Of a stretch of 64,000 nt of DNA, positions 8,551-20,581 are shown piece by piece (the first letter of the stretch is position 1; the number at the start of each line of letters is the position of its first letter). This DNA comes from Nematostella vectensis. Taxonomy: Eukaryota; Cnidaria; Anthozoa; Actiniaria; Edwardsiidae. Where the stretch lies: positions 16,178,442 through 16,242,441 of the forward strand of contig NC_064045.1 of assembly GCF_932526225.1 (NCBI RefSeq), in the 5' to 3' direction. The position numbers and the translations under genes are program-made. Below the pieces are notes generated by a model. That model was not told the origin of the DNA, ran no database searches, and worked only from the letters and a program-made list of their open reading frames with translations.

Positions 8551-10556
8551 TTTAAACAAAACAAAACAAATGACCACAAACTGTCCATTAACATAGTTTT
8601 CAATATAATATTGCATATTATTTAATAAGGTATTGACAGCTTTTAAAAAGTTCAACTGTTTGTAGACACTTAAAAGCCTACAATAAACACTGACTCCAGA
8701 CATGCGCAGTACTATGCTGCTGCCCCTTTAAAGTAAACTACAGCTTTACTTAGTCAGCGTAGACAATATTGCGGATTTTGTCAATATTCTAATATGAATA
8801 TGCCAATATTCTCCCCCTTACGTCTTTATTTCTATTTATTTTATGGTTTTCACATGATACCAAAACAGCGTCTTTTTTCTTCGCTAATTTGATGTCATGT
8901 GCACAATAAAAGAGATGCGCCCGTGCGCATGGCGAGTCCCCAAGGGACCCAAGACGCCCAAATAGACCTCTAATTTTTGTCATCCACAATCTCGGCGAGC
9001 TGTGCGTGGCGTAACCGTATTACAGGCCTGGGATCCTGGTTATTGTCCTCCCCATTAATGCGCGGGTTGGGATAACCTTGCAAGAGTGTTGTACAGCATA
9101 TTCGCTCGGAAATATCGGTGCTTGGGGCCTTCGGGTTCTTTACAGCCTTCCGTAAAAGCCTTGTGCTGCCATACCGATTGGGTAATCCGTATGTATGGTT
9201 TCCGTTTTCTTCTTCAGACCGGGTTCGATCCAAGGCCAATGGGCTTTTTTTTATTCGTTTTCTTTCTTTGTGCTTGACCCCCCTAATCCTGAATGGTTTT
9301 GCGCAAAAATAATAAAAAAGTGAGTTTGCAAAATAAGCTTGCTAGATTTATTGATTATATGTATTCAATTTGTTCCTAGGAAGTTAACAAAAAACACAAA
9401 GCAAAGAGTTTGAGGAAGTAAACAAGTATGTGAACTTTAATGTTCTATTTGAAGGGGTGCATTTTGTACAGGGAAGCATACATAGAATGCTTAACTGGTG
9501 GAGAGGGAAGAGGTAAAAGTTTATTGAGCATAATTTCAACAATAGCAGGGGGAAGAGAGGGGCACTCTCTTCATACAATATTGCAGTTGTTACCTATTAT
9601 TAAATAAGTTTGTAACATGTCTTTGTTTATTAAGCAAGGTCTATTTCTGAGACAAGCAAACTCAAGTAAGGCTGTTGAAATAACAGGTGAGTGTTAAAAG
9701 AAAAACAATTATCTGATTAGAAAACTACTGTAGATTCCTTTGCACCAAAATAAGAACAAACTTCATTTTGTTTGTTATTTATGAGGAACGAGATGAGCTC
9801 TACAAAGCCATAAAGAAATATGTATTGCTCATCTAAATTATACAAGTAAATGATAATATTAAAAAAGAACTACTGTAAGTAATTAGAGTGGTTTTCATTA
9901 ACCCGTGAAACAAAGTGTGATAGTTAAACGGTAATAGTTAGAAAAAAAAAAACACAAAAAAGAACAATAGAATCAGATCACCACAAAGTGTAATACGCTA
10001 AAGCGTAGTTCACGGGTTAATGAAGGTTTTGACATTTCAACCTTACATCCACATGAAAGTAATGCCTAATATCGAGTGCCCTACAGTAAGTGTTTTGCAG
10101 TCAAGTTGTTTTCTGTTAGTAGGTAAAAAATTACTCTAAATAATAGTAATCATAGCTATGGTCACCACTTACACATATAGCACTTGTAATGAAAAGAAAG
10201 AAAAAATATATATATATGCAGTCAAACACCAGAATTGCATGATAACCTTGAATATATTGAATAAAGGACTGCAAAAAAACATCTTTTGTACTAGTTGCTA
10301 GAATTGACCCTTGGCTATTTTTAGCTGAATTCCCCTCCCCCTCTAAAAAAGAAAATAATAATAATAATAATAGAACAAAACTAAAAAGAAAATAAACACA
10401 ACAGAGACCCCCACCAACAATTTTGATTTTTTTTTACTTTCCTTTAAAAGGGGAGTGTCATGGTTAAGAGATTTGCAATAGCTCTAGAGCCCTGACACAA
10501 TGAACTTCAGTGAAATTCTAATACTGACTTAAGAGCTTTTGGTACATGTGGGAGAC
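8551..10556. repeat. Array B unit 1 (2006 bp, edge)
   Basis: The tRNA-like segment is at 9174-9243, with the T-arm damaged (GATCCAAGG for GATCCCAGG). Private variants include TTATGGTTTTCAC, CCTCTAATTTTT and AAGAGCTTTT at the end. It is the most divergent full unit. Confidence 0.95.
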
Positions 10557-12566
10557 TTTAAACAAAACAAAAAAAATGACCACAAACTGTCCATTAACAT
10601 AGTTTTCAATATAATATTGCATATTATTTAATAAGGTATTGACAGCTTTTAAAAAGTTCAACTGTTTGTAGACACTTAAAAGCCTACAATAAACACTGAC
10701 TCCAGACATGCGCAGTACTATGCTGCTGCCCCTTTAAAGTAAAATATAGCTTTACTTAGTCAGCGTAGACAATATTGCGGATTTTGTCAATATTCTAATA
10801 TGAAGATGTCAATATTCTCCCCCCTTACGTCTTTATTTCTATTTATTTTATGATTTTCACATGATACCAAAACAGCGTCTTTTTTCTTCGCTAATTTGAT
10901 GGCATGTACACAATAAAAGAGATGCGCCCGTGCGCATGGCGAGTCCCCAAGGGACCCAAGACGCCCAAATAGACCTCTATTTTTTGTCATCCACAATCTC
11001 GGCGAGCTGTGCGTGGCGTAACCGTATTACAGGCCTGGGATCCTGGTTATTGTCCTCCCCATTAATGCGCGGGTTGGGATAACCTTGCAAGAGTGTTGTA
11101 CAGCATATTCGCTCGGAAATATCGGTGCTTGGGGCCTTCGGGTTCTTTACAGCCTTCCGTAAAAGCCTTGTGCTGCCATACCGATTGGGTAATCCGTATG
11201 TATGGTTTCCGTTTTCTTCTTCAGACCGGGTTCGATCCCAGGACAATGGGCTTTTTTTTTAATTCGTTTTTTTTTCTTTGTGCTGGACCCCCTAATCCTG
11301 ATAGGTTTTGCGCAAAAATAATAAAAAAAAGTGAGTTTGCAAAATAAGCTTGCTAGATTTATTGATTATATGTATTCAATTTGTTCCTAGGAAGTTAACA
11401 AAAAACACAAAGCAAAGAGTTTGAGGAAGTAAACAAGTATGTGAACTTTAATGTTCTATTTGAAGGGGTGCATTTTGTACAGGGAAGCATACATAGAATG
11501 CTTAACTGGTGGAGAGGGAAGAGGTAAAAGTTTATTGAGCATAATTTCAACAATAGCAGGGGGAAGAGAGGGGCACTCTCTTCATACAATATTGCAGTTG
11601 TTACCTATTATTAAATAAGTTTGTAACATGTCTTTGTTTATTAAGAAAGGTCTATTTCTGAGACAAGCAAACTCAAGTAAGGCTGTTGCAATACCAGGTG
11701 AGTGTTAAAAGAAAAACAATTATCTGATTAGAAAACTACTGTAGATTCCTTTGCACCAAAATAAGAACAAACTTCATTTTGTTTGTTATTTATGAGGAAC
11801 GAGATGAGCTCTACAAAGCCATAAAGAAATATGTATTGCTCATCTAAATTATACAAGTAAATGATAATATTAAAAAAGAACTACTGTAAGTAATTAGAGT
11901 GGTTTTCATTAACCCGTGAAACAAAGTGTGATAGTTAAATGCTAATAGTTAGAAAAAAAAAACAAAAAAGAACAATAGAATCAGATCACCACAAAGTGTA
12001 ATACGCTAAAGCGTAGTTCACGGGTTAATGAAGGTTTTGACATTTCAACCTTACATCCACATGAAAGTAATGCCTAATATCGAGTGCCCTACAGTAAGTG
12101 TTTTGCAGTCAAGTTGTTTTCTGTTAGTAGGTAAAAAATTATTCTAAATAATAGTAATCATAGCTATGGTCACCACTTACACATATAGCACTTGTAATGA
12201 AAAGAAAGAAAAAATATATATATATGCAGTCAAACACCAGAATTGCATGATAACCTTGAATATATTGAATAAAGGACTGCAAAAAAACATCTTTTGTACT
12301 AGTTGCTTGAATTGACCCTTGGCTATTTTTAGCTGAATTCCCCTCCCCCTCTAAAAAAGAAAATAATAATAATAATAATAATAGAACAAAACTAAAAAGA
12401 AAACAAACACAACAGAGACCCCCACCAACAATTTTGATTTTTTTTAATTTCCTTTAAAAGGGGAGTGTCATGGTTAAGAGATTTGCAATAGCTCTAGAGC
12501 CCTGACACAATGAACTTCAGTGAAATTCTAATACTGACTTATGAGCTTTTGGTACATGTGGGAGAC
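10557..12566. repeat. Array B unit 2 (2010 bp)
   Basis: The tRNA-like segment is at 11181-11250, with CCAGGACAATGGG breaking one acceptor pair. Private variants are GATGGCATGTACAC, TTAAGAAAGG and GTTAAATGCTAAT. Confidence 0.95.
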
Positions 12567-14569
12567 TTTAAACAAAACAAAAAAAATGACCACAAACTGT
12601 CCATTAACATAGTTTTCAATATAATATTGCATATTATTTAATAAGGTACTGACAGCTTTTAAAAAGTTCAACTGTTTGTAGACACTTAAAAGCCTACAAT
12701 AAACACTGACTCCAGACATGCGCAGTACTATGCTGCTGCCCCTTTAAAGTAAAATATAGCTTTACTTAGTCAGCGTAGACAATATTGCGGATTTTGTCAA
12801 TATTCTAATATGAAGATGTCAATATTCTCCCCCCTTACGTCTTTATTTCTATTTATTTTATGATTTTCACATGATACCAAAACAGCGTCTTTTTTCTTCG
12901 CTAATTTGATGTCATGTGCACAATAAAAGAGATGCGCCCGTGCGCATGGCGAGTCCCCAAGGGACCCAAGACGCCCAAATAGACCTCTATTTTTTGTCAT
13001 CCACAATCTCGGCGAGCTGTGCGTGGCGTAACCGTATTACAGGCCTGGGATCCTGGTTATTGTCCTCCCCATTAATGCGCGGGTTGGGATAACCTTGCAA
13101 GAGTGTTGTACAGCATATTCGCTCGGAAATATCGGTGCTTGGGGCCTTCGGGTTCTTTACAGCCTTCCATAAAAGCCTTGTGCTGCCATACAGATTGGGT
13201 AATCCGTATGTATGGTTTCCGTTTTGTTCTTCAGACCGGGTTCGATCCCAGGCCAATGGGCTTTTTTTTTATTCGTTTTCTTTCTTTGTGCTTGACCCCC
13301 CTAATCCTGATTGGTTTTGCGCAAAAATAATAAAAAAAAGTGAGTTTGCAAAATAAGCTTGCTAGATTTATTGATTATATGTATTCAATTTGTTCCTAGG
13401 AAGTTAACAAAAAACACAAAGCAAAGAGTTTGAGGAAGTAAACAAGTATGTGAACTTTAATGTTCTATTTGAAGGGGTGCATTTTGTACAGGGAAGCCTA
13501 CATAGAATGCTTAACTGGTGGAGAGGGAAGAGGTAAAAGTTTATTGAGCATAATTTCAACAATAGCAGGGGGAAGAGAGGGGCACTCTCTTCATACAATA
13601 TTGCAGTTGTTACCTATTATTAAATAAGTTTGTAACATGTCTTTGTTTATTAAGCAAGGTCTATTTCTGAGACAAGCAAACTCAAGTAAGGCTGTTGAAA
13701 TAACAGGTGAGTGTTAAAAGAAAAGCAATTATCTGATTAGAAAACTACTGTAGATTCCTTTGCACCAAAATAAGAACAAACTTCATTTTGTTTGTTATTT
13801 ATGAGGAACGAGATGAGCTCTACAAAGCCATAAAGAAATATGTATTGCTCATCTAAATTATACAAGTAAATGATAATATTAAAAAAGAACTACTGTAAGT
13901 AATTAGAGTGGTTTTCATTAACCCGTGAAACAAAGTGTGATAGTTAAACGGTAATAGTTAGAAAAACACAAAAAAGAACAATAGAATCAGATCACCACAA
14001 AGTGTAATACGCTAAAGCGTAGTTCACGGGTTAATGAAGGTTTTGACATTTCAACCTTACATCCACATGAAAGTAATGCCTAATATCGAGTGCCCTACAG
14101 TAAGTGTTTTGCAGTCAAGTTGTTTTCTGTTAGTAGGTAAAAAATTATTCTAAATAATAGTAATCATAGCTATGGTCACCACTTACACATATAGAACTTG
14201 TAATGAAAAGAAAGAAAAAATATATATATAAGCTGTCAAACAACAGAATTGCATGACAACCTTGAATATATTGAATAAAGGACTGCAAAAAAACATCTTT
14301 TATACTAGTTGCTTGAATTGACCCTTGGCTATTTTTAGCTGAATTCCCCTCCCCCTCTAAAAAAGAAAATAATAATAATAATAATAGAACAAAACTAAAA
14401 AGAAAACAAACACAACAGAGACCCCCACCAACAATTTTGATTTTTTTTACTTTACTTTAAAAGGGGAGTGTCATGGTTAAGAGATTTGCAATAGCTCTAG
14501 AGCCCTGACACAATGAACTTCAGTGAAATTCTAATACTGACTTATGAGCTTTTGGTACATGTGGGAGAC
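12567..14569. repeat. Array B unit 3 (2003 bp)
   Basis: The tRNA-like segment is at 13191-13260 and starts CAGATTGG. Other variants are AAGGTACTGACAG, TTCCATAAAAGC and GGAAGCCTACATAG. Confidence 0.95.
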
Positions 14570-14934
14570 TTTAAACAAAACAAAAAAAATGACCACAAAC
14601 TGTCCATTAACATAGTTTTCAATATAATATTGCATATTATTTAATAAGGTATTGACAGCTTTTAAAAAGTTCAACTGTTTGTAGACACTTAAAAGCCTAC
14701 AATAAACACTGACTCCAGACATGCGCAGTACTATGCTGCTGCCCCTTTAAAGTAAAATACAGCTTTACTTAGTCAGCGTAGACAATATTGCGGATTTTGT
14801 CAATATTCTAATATGAATATGAAAATATTCTCCCCCCTTACGTCTTTATTTCTATTTATTTTATGATTTTCACATGATACCAAAACAGCGTCTTTTTTCT
14901 TCGCTAATTTGATGTCATGTGCACAATAAAAGAG

Positions 14935-14950
14935 ATGCGCCCGTGCGCAT
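14935..14950. repeat. ATGCGC hairpin in GC-rich core (representative)
   Basis: ATGCGC-CCGT-GCGCAT is a perfect 6-bp stem with a 4-nt loop. It marks the left edge of the GC-richer core that ends with the tRNA-like segment. It is intact in units 1-27 and broken by one substitution in unit 28. Confidence 0.6.
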
Positions 14951-15193
14951 GGCGAGTCCCCAAGGGACCCAAGACGCCCAAATAGACCTCTATTTTTTGT
15001 CATCCACAATCTCGGCGAGCTGTGCGTGGCGTAACCGTATTACAGGCCTGGGATCCTGGTTATTGTCCTCCCCATTAATGCGCGGGTTGGGATAACCTTG
15101 CAAGAGTGTTGTACCGCATATTCGCTCGGAAATATCGGTGCTTGGGGCCTTCGGGTTCTTTACAGCCTTCCGTAAAAGCCTTGTGCTGCCATA

Positions 15194-15263
15194 CCGATTG
15201 GGTAATCCGTATGTATGGTTTCCGTTTTGTTCTTCAGACCGGGTTCGATCCCAGGCCAATGGG
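15194..15263 (+). other. tRNA-like cloverleaf remnant with B-box and T-run (array B, representative)
   Basis: The segment is 70 nt long. The ends CCGATTGG (1-8) and CCAATGGG (63-70) pair at 7 of 8 positions. AATCC (11-15) and GGTTT (24-28) form a D-arm-like stem with 4 of 5 pairs and an 8-nt loop. CCGGG (46-50), the 7-nt loop TTCGATC (51-57) and CCAGG (58-62) form a T-arm with 4 of 5 pairs that abuts the acceptor stem exactly, as in real tRNAs. GGTTCGATCCC is a near-consensus B-box. A run of 8-10 T follows one base after the segment, as a Pol III terminator would. The middle (29-45) is only 17 nt and does not make an anticodon stem with a variable loop, and the A-box is weak. I therefore call it a tRNA-derived remnant, possibly a SINE head or a Pol III-type promoter, not a working tRNA. 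It is present in every unit; coordinates are given with the units. Confidence 0.6.
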
Positions 15264-15273
15264 CTTTTTTTTT
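15264..15273 (+). terminator. T-run after tRNA-like segment (representative)
   Basis: A run of eight or nine T after GGGC would end RNA polymerase III transcription on the plus strand. It is kept in all 28 units with a small length change. Whether the locus is transcribed is not known from sequence. Confidence 0.4.
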
Positions 15274-15916
15274 ATTCGTTTTCTTTCTTTGTGCTTGACC
15301 CCCCTAATCCTGATTGGTTTTGCGCAAAAATAATAAAAAAAGTGAGTTTGCAAAATAAACTTGCTAGATTTATTGATTATATGTATTCAATTTGTTCCTA
15401 GGAAGTTAACAAAAACACAAAGCAAAGAGTTTGAGGAAGTAAACAAGTATGTGAACTTTAATGTTCTATTTGAAGGGGTGCATTTTGTACAGGGAAGCAT
15501 ACATAGAATGCTTAACTGGTGGAGAGGGAAGAGGTAAAAGTTTATTGAGCATAATTTCAACAATAGCAGGGGGAAGAGAGGGGCACTCTCTTCATACAAT
15601 ATTGCAGTTGTTACCTATTATTAAATAAGTTTGTAACATGTCTTTGTTTATTAAGCAAGGTCTATTTCTGAGACAAGCAAACTCAAGTAAGGCTGTTGAA
15701 ATAACAGGTGAGTGTTAAAAGAAAAACAATTATCTGATTAGAAAACTACTGTAGATTCCTTTGCACCAAAATAAGAACAAACTTCATTTTGTTTGTTATT
15801 TATGAGGAACGAGATGAGCTCTACAAAGCCATAAAGAAATATGTATTGCTCATCTAAATTATACAAGTAAATGATAATATTTAAAAAGAACTACTGTAAG
15901 TAATTAGAGTGGTTTT

Positions 15917-16037
15917 CATTAACCCGTGAAACAAAGTGTGATAGTTAAACGGTAATAGTTAGTAAAACACAAAAAAGAACAATAGAATCAGATCACCACA
16001 AAGTGTAATACGCTAAAGCGTAGTTCACGGGTTAATG
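15917..16037. repeat. Inverted-repeat (MITE-like) element in array B (representative)
   Basis: CATTAACCCGTGAA (15917-15930) and TTCACGGGTTAATG (16024-16037) are perfect 14-bp inverted repeats enclosing about 93 bp. Just inside the right arm lies the palindrome TACGCTAAAGCGTA (16009-16022). ACAAAGTGTGA and ACAAAGTGTAA occur near the two arms as direct repeats. It is present in every unit; in unit 1 it is 9896-10022 (127 bp) because of a longer A-run. I saw no flanking target-site duplication, so a transposon origin is only a suggestion. It could equally be a structural hairpin of the satellite. Confidence 0.65.
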
Positions 16038-16573
16038 AAGGTTTTGACATTTCAACCTTACATCCACATGAAAGTAATGCCTAATATCGAGTGCCCTACA
16101 GTAAGTGTTTTGCAGTCAAGTTGTTTTCTGTTAGTAGGTAAAAAAATATTCTAAATAATAGTAATCATAGCTATGGTCACCACTTACACATATAGAACTT
16201 GTAATGAAAAGAAAGAAAAAATATATATATAAGCTGTCAAACAACAGAATTGCATGACAACCTTGAATATATTGAATAAAGGACTGCAAAAAAACATCTT
16301 TTATACTAGTTGCTTGAATTGACCCTTGGCTATTTTTAGCTGAATTCCCCTCCCCCTCTAAAAAAGAAAATAATAATAATAATAATAATAGAACAAAACT
16401 AAAAAGAAAACAAACACAACAGAGACCCCCACCAACAATTTTGATTTTTTTTACTTTCCTTTAAAAGGGGAGTGTCATGGTTAAGAGATTTGCAATAGCT
16501 CTAGAGCCCTGACACAATGAACTTCAGTGAAATTCTAATACTGACTTATGAGCTTTTGGTACATGTGGGAGAC

Positions 16574-18577
16574 TTTAAACAAAACAAAAAAAATGACCAC
16601 AAACTGTCCATTAACATAGTTTTCAATATAATATTGCATATTATTTAATAAGGTATTGACAGCTTTTAAAAAGTTCAACTGTTTGTAGACACTTAAAAGC
16701 CTACAATAAACACTGACTCCAGACATGCGCAGTACTATGCTGCTGCCCCTTTAAAGTAAAGTACAGCTTTACTTAGTCAGCGTAGACAATATTGCGGATT
16801 TTGTCAATATTCTAATATGAATATGCCAATATTCTCCCCCCTTACGTCTTTATTTCTATTTATTTTATGATTTTCACATGATACCAAAACAGCGTCTTTT
16901 TTCTTCGCTAATTTGATGTCATGTGCACAATAAAAGAGATGCGCCCGTGCGCATGGCGAGTCCCCAAGGGACCCAAGACGCCCAAATAGACCTCTATTTT
17001 TTGTCATCCACAATCTCGGCGAGCTGTGCGTGGCGTAACCGTATTACAGGCCTGGGATCCTGGTTATTGTCCTCCCCATTAATGCGCGGGTTGGGATAAC
17101 CTTGCAAGAGTGTTGTACAGCATATTCGCTCGGAAATATCGGTGCTTGGGGCCTTCGGGTTCTTTACAGCCTTCCGTAAAAGCCTTGTGCTGCCATACCG
17201 ATTGGGTAATCCGTATGTATGGTTTCCGTTTTGTTCTTCAGACCGGGTTCGATCCCAGGCCAATGGGCTTTTTTTTATTCGTTTTCTTTCTTTGTGCTTG
17301 ACCCCCCTAATCCTGATTGGTTTTGCGCAAAAATAATAAAAAAAAGTGAGTTTGCAAAATAAGCTTGCTAGATTTATTGATTATATGTATTCAATTTGTT
17401 CCTAGGAAGTTAACAAAAACACAAAGCAAAGAGTTTGAGGAAGTAAACAAGTATGTGAACTTTAATGTTCTATTTGAAGGGGTGCATTTTGTACAGGGAA
17501 GCATACATAGAATGCTTAACTGGTGGAGAGGGAAGAGGTAAAAGTTTATTGAGCATAATTTCAACAATAGCAGGGGGAAGAGAGGGGCACTCTCTTCATA
17601 CAATATTGCAGTTGTTACCTATTATTAAATAAGTTTGTAACATGTCTTTGTTTATTAAGCAAGGTCTATTTCTGAGACAAGCAAACTCAAGTAAGGCTGT
17701 TGAAATAACAAGTGAGTGTTAAAAGAAAAACAATTATCTGATTAGAAAACTACTGTAGATTCCTTTGCACCAAAATAAGAACAAACTTCATTTTGTTTGT
17801 TATTTATGAGGAACGAGATGAGCTCTACAAAGCCATAAAGAAATATGTATTGCTCATCTAAATTATACAAGTAAATGATAATATTTAAAAAGAACTACTG
17901 TAAGTAATTAGAGTGGTTTTCATTAACCCGTGAAACAAAGTGTGATAGTTAAACGGTAATAGTTAGTAAAACACAAAAAAGAACAATAGAATCAGATCAC
18001 CACAAAGTGTAATACGCTAAAGCGTAGTTCACGGGTTAATGAAGGTTTTGACATTTCAACCTTACATCCACATGAAAGTAATGCCTAATATCGAGTGCCC
18101 TACAGTAAGTGTTTTGCAGTCAAGTTGTTTTCTGTTAGTAGGTAAAAAAATATTCTAAATAATAGTAATCATAGCTATGGTCACCACTTACACATATAGA
18201 ACTTGTAATGAAAAGAAAGAAAAAATATATATATAAGCTGTCAAACAACAGAATTGCATGACAACCTTGAATATATTGAATAAAGGACTGCAAAAAAACA
18301 TCTTTTATACTAGTTGCTTGAATTGACCCTTGGCTATTTTTAGCTGAATTCCCCTCCCCCTCTAAAAAAGAAAATAATAATAATAATAATAATAGAACAA
18401 AACTAAAAAGAAAACAAACACAACAGAGACCCCCACCAACAATTTTGATTTTTTTTACTTTCCTTTAAAAGGGGAGTGTCATGGTTAAGAGATTTGCAAT
18501 AGCTCTAGAGCCCTGACACAATGAACTTCAGTGAAATTCTAATACTGACTTATGAGCTTTTGGTACATGTGGGAGAC
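16574..18577. repeat. Array B unit 5 (2004 bp)
   Basis: The tRNA-like segment is at 17198-17267. The donor-like CAGGTGAGT is changed to CAAGTGAGT near 17706. Confidence 0.95.
16787..16833. repeat. Three CAATATT boxes (array B, representative unit 5)
   Basis: CAATATT occurs at 16787, 16805 and 16827, spaced 18 and 22 bp, each in a GNCAATATT context. Clustered short direct repeats of this kind can be protein-binding sites, but no factor is suggested by sequence alone. The third box is mutated in unit 4. Confidence 0.4.
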
Positions 18578-20581
18578 TTTAAACAAAACAAAAAAAATGA
18601 CCACAAACTGTCCATTAACATAGTTTTCAATATAATATTGCATATTATTTAATAAGGTATTGACAGCTTTTAAAAAGTTCAACTGTTTGTAGACACTTAA
18701 AAGCCTACAATAAACACTGACTCCAGACATGCGCAGTACTATGCTGCTGCCCCTTTAAAGTAAAATACAGCTTTACTTAGTCAGCGTAGACAATATTGCG
18801 GATTTTGTCAATATTCTAATATGAATATGCCAATATTCTCCCCCCTTACGTCTTTATTTCTATTTATTTTATGCTTTTCACATGATACCAAAACAGCGTC
18901 TTTTTTCTTCGCTAATTTGATGTCATGTGCACAATAAAAGAGATGCGCCCGTGCGCATGGCGAGTCCCCAAGGGACCCAAGACGCCCAAATAGACCTCTA
19001 TTTTTTGTCATCCACAATCTCGGCGAGCTGTGCGTGGCGTAACCGTATTACAGGCCTGGGATCCTGGTTATTGTCCTCCCCATTAATGCGCGGGTTGGGA
19101 TAACCTTGCAAGAGTGTTGTACAGCATATTCGCTCGGAAATATCGGTGCTTGGGGCCTTCGGGTTCTTTACAGCCTTCCGTAAAAGCCTTGTGCTGCCAT
19201 ACCGATTGGGTAATCCGTATGTATGGTTTCCGTTTTGTTCTTCAGACCGGGTTCGATCCCAGGCCAATGGGCTTTTTTTTTATTCGTTTTCTTTCTTTGT
19301 GCTTGACCCCCCTAATCCTGATTGGTTTTGCGCAAAAATAATAAAAAAAGTGAGTTTGCAAAATAAGCTTGCTGGATTTATTGATTATATGTATTCAATT
19401 TGTTCCTAGGAAGTTAACAAAAACACAAAGCAAAGAGTTTGAGGAAGTAAACAAGTATGTGAACTTTAATGTTCTATTTGAAGGGGTGCATTTTGTACAG
19501 GGAATCATACATAGAATGCTTAACTGGTGGAGAGGGAAGAGGTAAAAGTTTATTGAGCATAATTTCAACAATAGCAGGGGGAAGAGAGGGGCACTCTCTT
19601 CATACAATATTGCAGTTGTTACCTATTATTAAATAAGTTTGTAACATGTCTTTGTTTATTAAGCAAGGTCTATTTCTGAGACAAGCAAACTCAAGTAAGG
19701 CTGTTGAAATAACAGGTGAGTGTTAAAAGAAAAACAATTATCTGATTAGAAAACTACTGTAGATTCCTTTGCACCAAAATAAGAACAAACTTCATTTTGT
19801 TTGTTATTTATGAGGAACGAGATGAGCTCTACAAAGCCATAAAGAAATATGTATTGCTCATCTAAATTATACAAGTAAATGATAATATTTAAAAAGAACT
19901 ACTGTAAGTAATTAGAGTGGTTTTCATTAACCCGTGAAACAAAGTGTGATAATTAAACGGTAATAGTTAGTAAAACACAAAAAAGAACAATAGAATCAGA
20001 TCACCACAAAGTGTAATACGCTAAAGCGTAGTTCACGGGTTAATGAAGGTTTTGACATTTCAACCTTACATCCACATGAAAGTAATGCCTAATATCGAGT
20101 GCCCTACAGTAAGTGTTTTGCAGTCAAGTTGTTTTCTGTTAGTAGGTAAAAAAATATTCTAAATAATAGTAATCATAGCTATGGTCACCACTTACACATA
20201 TAGAACTTGTAATGAAAAGAAAGAAAAAATATATATATATGCAGTCAAACAACAGAATTGCATGATAACCTTGAATATATTGAATAAAGGACTGCAAAAA
20301 AACATCTTTTATACTAGTTGCTTGAATTGACCCTTGGCTATTTTTAGCTGAATTCCCCTCCCCCTCTAAAAAAGAAAATAATAATAATAATAATAATAGA
20401 ACAAAACTAAAAAGAAAACAAACACAACAGAGACCCCCACCAACAATTTTGATTTTTTTTACTTTCCTTTAAAAGGGGAGTGTCATGGTTAAGAGATTTG
20501 CAATAGCTCTAGAGCCCTGACACAATGAACTTCAGTGAAATTCTAATACTGACTTATGAGCTTTTGGTACATGTGGGAGAC
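18578..20581. repeat. Array B unit 6 (2004 bp)
   Basis: The tRNA-like segment is at 19202-19271. It shares ATGCTTTTCAC, GGAATCATAC and GATAATTAAACGG with unit 8. Confidence 0.95.

Larger units (their letters stand above)
14570..16573. repeat. Array B unit 4 (2004 bp)
   Basis: The tRNA-like segment is at 15194-15263. Private variants are TTGTACCGCATATTC and a lost third CAATATT box (GAAAATATTC). Confidence 0.95.

Noticed and set aside
15194-15263. Functional tRNA-Asn or tRNA-Lys gene
   Set aside because: A loop-like TTGTTCT (or TTCTTCT) could be read as anticodon GTT or CTT, but the anticodon stem does not pair, position 37 is not a purine, and there is no room for a variable loop.
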